Source: Chlorokybus atmophyticus (lineage: Eukaryota; Streptophyta; Chlorokybophyceae; Chlorokybales; Chlorokybaceae). From it: 64,000 bases of DNA. The translations under genes were made by a program, and so were the position numbers. Below the pieces are notes generated by a model. That model was not told the origin of the DNA, searched no databases, and saw only the letters and a list, made by a program, of their open reading frames with translations. Shown in pieces: positions 49,456 to 60,246 of the stretch; position 1 is the stretch's first letter; each line of letters begins with the position of its first letter. The stretch spans positions 62,001 to 126,000 of the forward strand of contig RHPI01002836.1 of NCBI GenBank assembly GCA_009103225.1, in the 5' to 3' direction.

Positions 49456-50758
49456 ATGGCGTGCACGGTATCCTCTCAAGTGGCCGGTGCGCTGCACCAC
49501 ACAGAGAGTTTCATCGCAAGGCCCAAGTTGTTGACACAACACCAACACATTCACAGTCACAAGGTTTCAAGGGGTTGGCAAGCACCGAGGCCACAGAGAC
49601 GCGTGGCTGTGGCTGCCATCAAGATTGACCGGCGGCAGCATCTGGAGCAGGCTTACAAACGCCAGCAGGTGTACATGTGGAGAAGTTGTGTATGCTGTTG
49701 GTACTCATGTCAATACTTGTGCTTGTGGAGATGCTTTGTCCTTTGTAGCTCATGTCCAGTTGTGCAGGAAGACGAGGCCTTATTGGCGGAAGCGGATGTG
49801 ACTTGCCCCGTTGAGTGTGTGCGGGAGGTGCGAACTTGCAAAGAATTTGACCACGTACTGGAAGAAGCGCAGGCTCACAATCAGGTACAGCTTTGAACAC
49901 AAGTCTCTGTATGAATTATCTAGGACTTCATGCTTGGTTCCGTCAGTAGTATGACACTACAGTGGCACGAGCATGGAGTTCCCCACCCACCACCCTAGCG
50001 CACATGTATGCATGCACTTGCGCTACATTTGCATACAGAGACGGGTGTTGTCTCTGAGCATTCGAGTGCCGCTCTGACACGTAGAGCAGATTGTGTATTG
50101 TGCATAGGACACTCACACACAGGTGATGTGTCCTGGTACAGTGCTGTGTGTACACCATGCAGTACTGCCAGGTGGCACACGCTGCATCCCTGGTGCAGTG
50201 CAGTGCTGCCAGGGATTGCTATGCATGCGCAATTTGCCCTTACTGTTGGCTGCGCGACACAGCTGGTTGTTGTGGACTTCTACAACTCATCTTGCGGCGC
50301 ATGCAAGTATATTGCACCGCAGTTCGTGAAGCTTTGCAAGCAGGTATCAGCTGTCTTAACTATTTCCGGCTGCATAAACTACACTTAGTGTGTGCTACCA
50401 GTGGGGTCGTGAGTCACTCAAGCTTGGATGCTGCTACAGACAGGCGGCGGCGGCGAGTCAGACATAGATCCAGTTAGCTTTGTAAAGCATAATGTCCGTG
50501 ACGAATACGACGATCTGACGGACATTGCGCAGCTGTACGGCATCAAGGTGGGCATGCGTTATTAGTGCAGTTCATGTTGCGTTACAGTGGTTTACGGATT
50601 GTACCTAGTCACTGTCGTGACGCTCTTTACCGGTGCAGGTGGTGCCCATGTTTGCCTTCTTCAAGGACGGTGCAAGGGTTGACCAGTTTCCCACCAGGGA
50701 CCGCAAGCGCCTGGCAGGAACCATTGAGAAGCTGACGGGCATGCAAATACTGAAGTAG
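49456..50758 (+). CDS. Atypical (ACHT-like) thioredoxin, probably plastid
   Basis: A thioredoxin-fold protein transferring reducing or oxidising equivalents to target disulfides. Five exons join in phase: 49456-49668, 49768-49884, 50263-50343, 50440-50547, 50639-50758, giving 212 residues. The first 60 or so residues are basic, low in acidic residues and transit-peptide-like. The domain reads VECVREVRTCKEFDHVLEE, LVVVDFYNSSCGACKYIAPQ, FVKHNVRDEYDD and LYGIKVVPMFAFFKDGARVD. The active site is CGAC, preceded by Ser rather than the usual Trp, as in plant ACHT proteins (GCGGC/GCGSC). The cis-proline is in VVP. A Gly run encoded by a ggc repeat (about 50,443-50,455) follows the active-site helix. 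Extra cysteines (TCPVEC, RTCKEF) lie before the domain. Plastid location is inferred from the presequence. Confidence 0.85.
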
Positions 50759-51229
50759 GTACGCTGTGGTTGTTGCCAAGTGCAGTCACAAAATTGCACT
50801 GTAGTGGAAGTGGTAGTTAGTTTACCAACAACAGGTTGTTCAGTTCAAGCAGTACTTCAGAACATGGGTGTTGCTATAGAGCAAAGGCTGTGCGTACCCA
50901 TTGCAGATTGCTCGCATTGACAATGGGCCCGATTCATACATCATCGTAGTTCTTGTCAAAAGTAGTCATAGAATTGTCTGCATTGGGCTTGTCTTGTTGC
51001 AGTGGTAGTGTATGGTACTCTACCCACATGAGTAACAAGTGCATGTGGCCATACAATGCTTAGAAAAAGGATTCTGCATTCTGTTTGTGTACACAATCTT
51101 TCCCAGCACACATTGCCGACAAGGCTGGTGGAAAGTGCGTACATGGAGGCAAGCAATTAGTCGACATCAACAGCACATACACGTCTACCAGGACAATTGA
51201 CAAATTGTCACCCATTCCTTTTATGCACT

Positions 51230-52180
51230 CTAGTACTTTTGTTGAACCTGCGGTTGCATTTGTTGGAACTGCGGTTGCATCTGTTGGAACTGCGGTTGCA
51301 CCTGTTGGAACTGTGATTGCACCACAGACGGTTGTACAACCTGTGGCTGGCCTGGTCGGCCGGGCGGCGGCTGCGTGCTGACCGGGGCTTTGTACAGTTT
51401 GTAGCATTCGGGCATGAGGCAGACGATGAACGCTACTGGACCAAAAAGCAAGGCCAGGATGATAATCCATAGGACGCCCATGTCCGTCAGCCCATCGCAC
51501 TGGCCGCACCCGTGAGGGTATCGTTTCCATTGGTAGGTAACTATGCTGCCGTCGGCCTGTGCTACTTGCTGCAAATGCCAAAACAACCGGGAACATCAGT
51601 CCTGGAACAGCACGCTAATAATGCACAAAAAGTGGTTGATGCTTACCTCAGTTTGTCCTTCTACCGGCATTGCAAACCCTGGATGGTACATTGCTTGCAT
51701 CATGACCGGGGCCTGCACGTACATGGGCTGCTGTTGAGCTTGCATGACAGCGGGGCCTTGGTTGCTGTACTGTTGAGGCCGATACTGCTGTTGTTGTTGT
51801 TGTTGTTGTTGTGGCATTGTCGGCAAAGGCGGATACACTGTCTGCTGCGAGGCAAAACTGCTCGGTGGCTGCGTGTACACCCCTGCTCCTCCAGCAACCG
51901 GGTAACCTGGGGGCAGGTTACCCGCTGCTGGCGGGTAACCTGTTGGCTGGTAGCCTGCTGGTTGTGAGGGAGGGTTCTGAGCAGGGTAGCCAGCTGGGGG
52001 GACAGGCCCGCTCCCTCCCGCCCCGTGAAGCGGGTATCCGGAAGGTGGGACTGGCGCACTGCCACCTGCGGGATAGCCTTCCGGCATTGCTGGGCCTGAA
52101 GCTGGATATCCGCTAGGCACAGAAGCACCGCCAGCTAAAGGATAGCCTTCTGGTGGTGCGTGCTGCCGTTCTGAAGGCAT
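51230..52180 (-). CDS. PGY/Gln-rich single-pass membrane protein
   Basis: Two exons (52180-51647 and 51568-51230) join in phase, about 290 residues. The N-terminal 125 residues are irregular repeats around GYP (PPEGYPLAGG, PSGYPASGP, MPEGYPAGG and so on), as in other GYP-rich membrane-peripheral proteins. A Gln run (about 51,785-51,812) and VMQAMYHPGF follow. The second exon has a cysteine pair CGQCDGLTDMG immediately before one strong membrane helix, LWIIILALLFGPVAFIVCLM. A Gln-rich tail follows with three VQPQFQQM-type repeats. The Cys-plus-helix unit resembles that of BRI3-like small membrane proteins, but this is weak. Upstream coding exons are possible, because a splice-acceptor-like aag precedes the ATG. 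Confidence 0.65.
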
Positions 52181-53116
52181 GCCTTTGAGTGAACACCATG
52201 ACAGAGCGTCTCAGCAGCATGTCAACTGCATGCACATTGAGCTACTCCAGCTAGGACAACAGAGTGTCCGCTCTCTAATTTCAAGTGATTGGCAACATGC
52301 GAGCATGCCAAACATGGCTACAAGCTGGTTGCGAAACAACAGTAAGCAATTTACCTGATGCTGAGCTATCGTGCACTGCAGGCGAAGGTGTGCTGAAAAA
52401 GCAAGGCCACATTAGACTTGTTGGAACATGTTACACAACTGTGCAACGCTCTGCATGCAACAAGCATGTGAGCTTGCTGCGTCAGTGAGCACACATGGCG
52501 GTGCGGCGATTGCACGGCGAGGAACGGCATTGACGCCGACGGCAACAAGAGGCTCACCCAGCAGCTTCGGGCATAGAGGGCGGCCGTGAAGGGCGCGGAC
52601 CAGCAGCGGCAGCTGCACCGCCAGAGGGCGGCCTGGACGCCTGCGGGGGAGCAGAGGCTGCCACTGCTGCTACTGCTACTGAGGCGGCTGCTACTGAAAC
52701 GGCTGCCTCGTCTGATAGAGCTGTTGCTCCGTCTCTCACTCCTACTCCTTCTGCTCCTCCGTGGGCGTCTAGGGGGTCCATGCTGCCACGCGGCACGACC
52801 CCAGCAACTCTCGGCCGCCGCACTGCACTCTCACTGTGCACAGTGGCGCCAATAACCGCTGGTTAGACTTGACCGGGACATAGAGACCGTGATGAGCAAA
52901 CGACTTGTGACCAACTTTTCTCACCGGTAGAGGTTGCAAGCAAAGCCGGCGTCGATGGCCCATGTGGCCGCCTAAGGTGGCGAAATGGCCCTTGAACCTT
53001 GCGTACCGGTCGGCCTGACCTGGTTAGGGCAGCAGTGGGCGAGTGGTTGCTGCTAACACAGTTATATTCTCCGATGGATTGCTAGCGTGCTTGCTAAGCA
53101 CTGCTCGGCCCCGTCA
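52181..53116. other. Region without a supported gene; Ala-rich patch
   Basis: 52,554-52,860 is GC-rich and open in several frames on both strands, all of them Ala-, Leu- or Ser-rich low complexity (a minus-strand frame ends PRPSRPPSMPEAAG). It could be an exon of a neighbouring gene, but no splice structure was convincing. Confidence 0.35.
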
Positions 53117-53119
53117 TTA

Positions 53120-53592
53120 GAGCCCCTCCCGACCGGCGGGTTAGCGGCCGTATAGGATAGAATAGTGCCGGCTATCCGGCTTCAATTCTTAATTTCACAC
53201 CCCACCGGCGCGATAAGTGCTCATCTATCCACTGCGCGCCAGGGTAGTGCGAGGAATAGTTGATCCCAGAGGCGTGAGATAGATGGCATTTATGCTGGTA
53301 AGTTGAATGATTTGTCCAAATATTGTCGCGACGGTGAGCTAAAGAGGGATAGTTGCGGCCGCTTTGACACGTGTTATCGGGCCGCGGCGCATAACACATC
53401 TACGACGCAGCTCATGCCGCGTCATTATGTAGGTTTCAAGCATTTCAATGATTGTAGGACCGACTTTAGGCAAACCTTCCATCTATTCTTTTTGCGCAGT
53501 GTAGTTTGGGCGTTGGATAGGCTAAACTCGCTGCTTGCGACCACTGCGTCTATTTATCCTATCCGCCTGCTATTCCGCCGGTCGGGAGGCAC
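53120..53592. mobile_element. Tourist/Harbinger-like MITE
   Basis: It starts GAGCCCCTCCCGACCGGCGG and its right end, reverse-complemented, starts GTGCCTCCCGACCGGCGG. The inverted match continues for about 45 bp (taggata-type text on both sides). TTA flanks it on both sides (53,117-53,119 and 53,593-53,595), the 3-bp duplication of PIF/Harbinger elements. The 473-bp interior encodes nothing recognisable, although a 97-codon frame crosses it. Confidence 0.7.
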
Positions 53593-53618
53593 TTAACGCT
53601 CTCGACAACGCAATTGAT

Positions 53619-53622
<4 letters not shown>

Positions 53623-53675
<53 letters not shown>
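53623..53675. repeat. (CT)n microsatellite, 53 bp
   Basis: An uninterrupted CT run about 30 bp right of the MITE. Confidence 0.97.
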
Positions 53676-53680
<5 letters not shown>

Positions 53681-55118
53681 CCAGTGGTGCCACACATGGA
53701 TAGCCTCTCCATACCAATTATGGACTTGCATGCTTGTAATGGGGCTCATTTGTAAGATTTTATAACCGCGTGATTGCAATCGCCATAACTTAATAAGCTT
53801 GTCTTGCTATTACTGTGACTTTTAATAGATGCGAGCGCACTCATGTGCAAACTTATGTGGCCAACACATGTATAAAAGTGTAATGCATGTTACGAATATT
53901 ACTTACATCAATAAATAATGTCATTGCGATTTAATAATATACATGTAACAATGTAAAGTACTATGATACGAGTGGTAATAACAATGGTATCGGTCAACTT
54001 TTATTATAAACATTCACGTAACAATTACGCACATCTGCATGTGATCTTAAAAGAGTGGTCTAAATATGCATGTCACACGAGGTTGTAATTCTCAATAATC
54101 ACGCGTGTGGCTATTGCATATCTGGTATGAGACGCACATAAGGCATTTAACATTGTGTGCCATTCGTAGCTTGCAATGTACGGCATGCTGTTGAACAAAT
54201 TATTTTTTTTACATGCGATGCTTAACAGATTCACCCCCATCCTACCCCCCCGCTCTTTTTTAAGTATACACAAGTAAAACAAACAAGTCTCCGCAAATTA
54301 ACAACAAATCAGTAAATTCCTGGAAAGTTAATGATACCAGCAAGTATATTACTTACCTCATGGCCGGTTTAAACAACTCCCAAGGATAGCGGGTAGTCGA
54401 ATGCTCGTGGCATGAAATCTAGCCATGCTTAAGCCAAGGGGCCCAGCTGGCAGCTGATGTTCCTCATACCGGCAGCATGCTGTCAATGAGTATGCCGCAA
54501 CTTTTTGGTGCAGCAGTCCGACGTGTCCTGTACGGCTTGTTACGTGGACCATCGGACGGTCCCAAGTGGATGCTCTTCCTGCGAGGCATCTTTGATACCG
54601 CATCGACGGTTAAAAGGTCGCGCCGTGAATGCATTCCACCTTCTTTGATAATTAAACGGCGCAGCCTGCCCGCCTGGCAGTGCGCCGTCCGTGGACGCCT
54701 TGTCAATTCCCTCACGCGCGCACAGCGATATCATCAACACGAAGCTGATAACTTCCTGTTTTCCTCTTGCGCTGCATGTTTTTACCATTGATAGAACATG
54801 TTGATATTCTCTGTCAGCTTAGCAGGTGGCACGCCACCCCCTGGCGTGGCGGTGGCGGCGGCGGTGGAGGTGGGAGAGGCGGCGTGGGTGTTTGCGCGCT
54901 TGTCGTGTCGTGTAATTTGGCTGGAGTTGTGGTACAGTGTCAAGACCCAGTGAACGAGACGTGGTGGAGTTGGGTTCTTAGCTGACGCTTGGGCCGAGGC
55001 TGAGGCTAAGGCTGAGGCGTGAAGGTGCTGGAGTCATGGCCTTGCTGTAGCCCTCTGATCCTGCTGGTCGTCCTCCTTAGTATCTGCCGGCACAGCAGGG
55101 CTTTATGGGCGTGTGTCC
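53676..55118. other. Mostly gene-free; one uncertain ORF at 54,477-54,791
   Basis: 53,700-54,360 is AT-rich without genes. 54,477-54,791 (+) is a 104-codon frame from ATG (MSMPQLFGAAVRRVLYGLLR at its start) that is basic and has no recognised domain. The opposite strand is also open, so it is not called as a gene. 54,838-54,890 is a GGC/GGT-rich simple repeat. Confidence 0.4.
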
Positions 55119-57587
55119 ATGAGACGGCATTGTCCCCTGGCGGTGGTGGTGCTGAGTACGCTGTGCTTGTGGCATGCAACGGTGGCTGCTAATGGCGAAA
55201 GCATGTAAGACGCTTTCTGGTCATCAGTCATTACTTAAAATACTGGTGGTCTAACAACCAGGTTTTACTTAAGCATGGTGTTTGCGCTCGACATCACTTG
55301 ACATGACAGCACACTGCATGCATGTGCACGATGTGTGTAACAATTGAAATTAGTGTAAGCTGTTATACGATCGTTACGTTTTGTCAAGCGACATGTTGGC
55401 TCTGTTGCCTCATGGCTGCAGCGCAGTGTGGGCTTTGCATGGCGGTTCCTACAAAACACAGCCCACATTGTGGAGTAAGTATAAACGTATAACTTGCCAA
55501 GCTTGCAATGCAATTGGGAGGCAGCAAGCACAAGCAACAGAGACTTTCACAGCCTGTTACCCAAGAGGAACATAGCCACTGCAAGGACTGCGTCCAACAT
55601 ACCCACACAGCCATTGTTGCACAAGAAGCTTGCGCAATTTGCCGACATCGAGTTGATGTCACTTGTGTGCTTGAAGTATTGTATATAAGTGCTAGTCGGG
55701 CCCGTGCTGCAGCTATATGCGGTACTTTATGAAGTGACAGGTGTACTGGTCCATGAGCTAACTGGAATTGTTTCTCATCAGCTTGGTCAACCCTTTACTC
55801 TGAGTAATAGTAGTGATAAATGTGCCCAACACTTTGTCTCTAGTTAAGGCCAATCTGTATTAGCTCAAGGGTGTTACTCAAGGCGTACGTACTGCTGATA
55901 GCTGCTTGTGCTGGCTGCAGAACACCGTTTTTATACCAACGAGGCGTTACACAGACAGATTCAGCGGTAAGGGAGCTATGGCGGTGATGGGTTTACATCA
56001 AACCAGCACAAGCACAAGCACTACTGGCTCATTGTTGTGATTGAATCAGTCAGGGGTGTTGTGTTATGGCCGCAAGGCAATCCCGAACCTGTTTATGATT
56101 GGCGGGCAGAAGTGTGGGTCGACCACGTTGTGGGCTTATCTTGTCCAGTAAGTCTAACTGCGCTTCTTTCTGTTGCACGTTGCCACTGTGAGTGTGCTTG
56201 CAAGTGTCCGTGCATGTGCACGCCTGCACGCGCGTATAAATGCGTGCACGTGTGCAACTTGTACACTTTGCACAAAGGTTGACACATAATTAGTCTACAT
56301 TGCTTCATGACGCAGGGACCAGTTTGGGAAAGGGTTCGTGTATTCCAAGCCCAAGGAGATAGGGTTTGTCAACCAGCATGGCTTGCCGAGAGAGGAATGG
56401 TTGGACACCTACTCTAAGTACTTTCCAGACTGCACCCATCCAAGGATTGCCAATGCGGTAAGGGCAGTGTATACCATACCATATATAGAATTAGAGGTTT
56501 GCATGTCTGATGCAGTTGCATTGTTTGCAGAGCGTGCGTTGGGTCATGGATGGCACACCCAACACATTGCTTTCGCTGCAATCGCCGACGCTCATTCACA
56601 GCACATACAAGCGCCACAATGCAATCTCAAATTTGAAGTTTATGGTAATATTGAGGGATCCAATCGCGCGCACAATGTCTTGGTGAGCTTCTTGCCTTGG
56701 TGGTCTACAGCATTACAAAGTTGTAGTCGCATGCAAGTAAACATAGGTGTGACTGTGCACGCGCAAGCAATTGCATGTGCATTGACCATGCAATCTCATG
56801 CGCACATGCTTGCTCCTATGCAGATGTGCGTCCATAGCTTACTGGTGACGTTTGTGCTGACTTCTTAGGTTTGCACACATTGGTCGCAAATTCTTGAACG
56901 TGCCATGCTCGGTCACGTTCGATGACTGGGCTGCTGAAGAAGTAGCGCGCGTGAATGCATGCCTGGCTGAAAACCAAAGAATGGAAAGAGCCGCGGTAAC
57001 TGTCCACTGCATGTGGCAGAACTGTCATTCATGTGGCACGTACTTATACGCTTCATGTTCCATAGCTTTATGCTCGCTGCCATTCGGGGTTACTTGGCAG
57101 CTGGTATGGCCTGCAGCTGCGCTCATGGTTCCACCTGTTCCCGCCCTCGGCAAGTGTTGACCCTTCGCCGCGGCCCGCAGACTCCCCTCTGGCCAGCCAG
57201 CGGTGGCTTATCATTGACTTCGAGGACCTCAGCAATGAGCCCGACCTTATCTTGCAGAAGGTGAGTATAATATTTTAGGTATGAGTGCTGCATACATGTG
57301 CCTGAGATGTGTCTCTACAGGTTTTCTCCTTCCTTGCCATCCCGTTTACGCTGCCTTTGCCATCCACACACGAGCACCGCAACACGCGAGATAAGCACCA
57401 GTTTTGCCCTGCACCCTCAATAAGCAGCGCGACCAGGGAGTTGCTGCATAACTTCTTCAAACCTACGATGTTAGAGTTGAAGGAGCTGTTTGCGAAATAT
57501 GGGTTGTCCGACTCCTTGCCCAAGTTTGTGGGACGGGCTGAAAGGGGAGAGTTTGAGGGTAGCAGTGAAAGTACTCACCACGATTAG
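55119..57587 (+). CDS. Sulfotransferase, probably Golgi-type
   Basis: It transfers sulfate from PAPS, probably to a glycan. Firm exons in phase are 55921-55966, 56054-56147, 56316-56457, 56531-56682, 56869-56995, 57117-57260 and 57321-57587. The 5'-phosphosulfate site is NLFMIGGQKCGSTTLWAYL. The 3'-phosphate site is MVILRDPIARTMSWF, formed across an exon junction. VMDGTPNTL precedes it, and LIIDFEDLSNEPDLILQKVF followed by LELKELFAKYG is the usual C-terminal part. A likely first exon (55119-55204) encodes MRRHCPLAVVVLSTLCLW, a signal anchor or signal peptide. A possible second exon starts near 55,432. The exons between it and 55,921 were not fixed, so the N-terminal third is tentative. Substrate unknown. 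Confidence 0.8.
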
Positions 57588-59940
57588 TCCAATATGGATA
57601 CACATGATGTCGTGGTTGAACAGTGGGATTCCTAACTAATTACTGATGTAGCACTTGGCAAACGCAGACCTGTGTTCACTTCACTTAGCAGTCATAAACC
57701 ACTTGAACGGTGGAGCCCCAAGCAATCAAGTCCGGCCCGCGACAACGTCATCTACTCTGTGACTGTAACTTGCATGTGGTAGGCGGGCGGGTGTTGTCGC
57801 CCTGGATGCCGTCGTGCATGTAGTGGTACTGCATGTACTATGATACCGTATAGAGTCTATGCCTTTACTGAGTTGTGCGTAGAGTAGAGAGGCAACAAGC
57901 GGCCTTAACGCGGCGTCAATGTGATATATTGCGCTTGGATGGGCTTCCATATTGCAATGGTTTTGACGTTGCTCGTAGTAATTCAGCAAACAGAGTGAGC
58001 ATGCATGGATACATGTAATGCATTGTCACTTCGCGGTATTGCATAAGGCCCAATTTATTGAGAACCACTATTATATGAGGTACAAAGCCCCTTGATACAT
58101 GGCCCCAAACCATTGTTGCGGGGCTCCGGGGGGGATGGTNNNNNNNNNNNNNNNNNNNNNNNNNNNNNNNNNNNNNNNNNNNNNNNNNNNNNNNNNNNNN
58201 NNNNNNNNNNNNNNNNNNNNNNNNNNNNNNNNNNNNNNNNNNNNNNNNNNNNNNNNNNNNNNNNNNNNNNNNNNNNNNNNNNNNNNNNNNNNNNNNNNNN
58301 NNNNNNNNNNGGGGGGGGGGGGGGGGGCGCAATGAGTTGCGCTGATATTAACATAACTCGTGCTTGTTAAATGTAAGCTACTTGCCCCATGAGTTAGTGG
58401 GGCAGATTGCTCATGTGACATGGGGGGGGGAGGAAAAAAGTAAAAACCATTTAGCGTAAAATTGCTCATCATCATTGCATACAATGTTACTCACATAAAC
58501 ATCGACTAGGTGTATCAATAGATGATGCATAATGTTCTTCTCGTTGGTTGTATAACACCTATGATGGTATGAGGTGATGGCATGTACATTTCTGTATGCC
58601 GCGTTACATATCATCTCGTAAATATAAAGCACGTTTCATATAGGCTCCCTAAAGTTTTTATGATCACTGCTTTATTACTCAACACCAAATGGATACGAGT
58701 ACCAAGAAAAGTATCGTGGTATTGTACGTACCGTAGCCATCATGTATAATGTCCATTTAACCATTCGTATCAATACAAGTACTAGAGGTAGTAAAGTAGC
58801 CATCATACATGATGGCCACTGTATCAATCCACACTTGTATATATTGCATGTATTGTAATTTGATGTGATGATCTGTTTGCCGTTGGGCGCGAATTTACAA
58901 ATTATGTAGTATAAACTGATATCCGTGTCATATATGTCTCTCTTTCCCGATACATATATAAGCAACATTTGCAAGCCAACACGAGAACAATTATGTCAAT
59001 ATGTATTACTTGTAGTGTATCACCTGCACGTGGACATTGTATAACTTTATAATGACAAAAAACGCAGCATGACGTGATCCGAATAACTCGGAGTGGGCAA
59101 TCATGCAATAGCACATGCTATACCATGCATACTATAGTATCATGGCCATTTGCATCACTACTGCCACAAACGTCACCATGACGCTACCTTGGGGACATCT
59201 CGCCTGCAAGGATGGTGTGTCAACGTCGGACCAGACCTTCTCCAGCTGGCCCGGTACCTGAGCCGGATCTGATTCGCTTTGCTTGCTTGCATTTGGAAAA
59301 TAGCATTCACCCACACTAACTCGGTGTCGGTGAATGCTTAGGCCCAAGCCCTTACACGTCTCTTAAAGCCAAACACCTTAGCAAGCGAGAGCAGCCATAA
59401 AGTGTGGCCACAGAAACAGAGCGCCATTAGTCAGATATATCGCCGTTAGCGGCAGAGGCGGTGAGGATGGTGGAGGAGCAAGAGGAGGGATGAAAAAGGG
59501 GGAATGGGAGCAGGGACTTGCATTGCCGCCTGCCCAGCACAGATTACGCCGCAAGCTTTTCAAAACAATGAAGTGAAGGAGCGAGCACACATGCCAATGC
59601 AGCTGTTCACGCTTGCTTGCTGCACACTCTCTCTTCAAGTCTTTACTGTGCTACTCGTGATCGCTAATTCCTGCCGCAATTTGTTTTGTAAGCTAAGCAC
59701 AGGTCCAAGTCAACCAATTGCTACTCTCGTGGTTTGCGTCTCTAGAACATGCATTTTACTAAGCTTGCTTGCTGCACGCTCTTCAATTTTGTTTTGCTGC
59801 TCTTCAACACTTCCAAGCAATTGTTTTCGCAATTTGCTAAGTACTTGTTGCTGCTGTCGTGTTACGATGTTTGTTTGTATATGCCGTGGTTTCTTTCACG
59901 CTGTACGTTTGGCAACGCATGCGAGCTGTCGCCGCAATGA
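57588..59940. other. Gene-free, partly AT-rich, with gap
   Basis: The first part is the sulfotransferase 3' UTR. 58,140-58,310 is a gap. 58,380-59,130 is AT-rich and empty. A 59,504-59,944 plus-strand frame is cysteine-rich but has no recognisable feature and is not called. Confidence 0.5.
58140..58310. other. Assembly gap (run of N) next to a G tract
   Basis: 171 unknown bases followed directly by seventeen G. The frames across it are artefacts. Confidence 0.99.
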
Positions 59941-59964
59941 TTGGTAATCATTGCTCCCCTTCAG

Positions 59965-60246
59965 CAAAAGTTGCGGAAGCAAACTGAACCATTGGTGGCA
60001 CGTGCGCAAATTGAGGTTGAAATGGTGGTGGTGGAGGGTTTGTTCCGCTGCGGCGACATAGTATTGAGCACAGTTCCAACCGACATCAACGCGTCGACTG
60101 TCATAGACTATCTGCGGCGGTTCTTGCCAGATGGGACGTTAACCATCTCCATTCGACATATCTCCTTCCGCAGGCCCGGTCTACTAGTCTTGAAGGCAGC
60201 CTCCATGAAGCCCTCCACAATAGCTAGACTTCTTTGCGTACCCTAA
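59965..60246 (+). CDS. Unrecognised ORF, possible exon
   Basis: The frame from 59,965, after a possible cag acceptor, to the stop at 60,246 reads QKLRKQTEPLVARAQIEVEM, then VEGLFRCGDIVLSTVPTDIN, STVIDYLRRFLPDGTLTISI and an RRPGLLVLKAA end. Composition and length suggest a real globular segment rather than chance, but no family is recognised, and no partner exon or start was found. It could be a remnant of a mobile-element protein. Confidence 0.3.
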   Translation, partial: QKLRKQTEPLVARAQIEVEMVVVEGLFRCGDIVLSTVPTDINASTVIDYLRRFLPDGTLTISIRHISFRRPGLLVLKAASMKPSTIARLLCVP

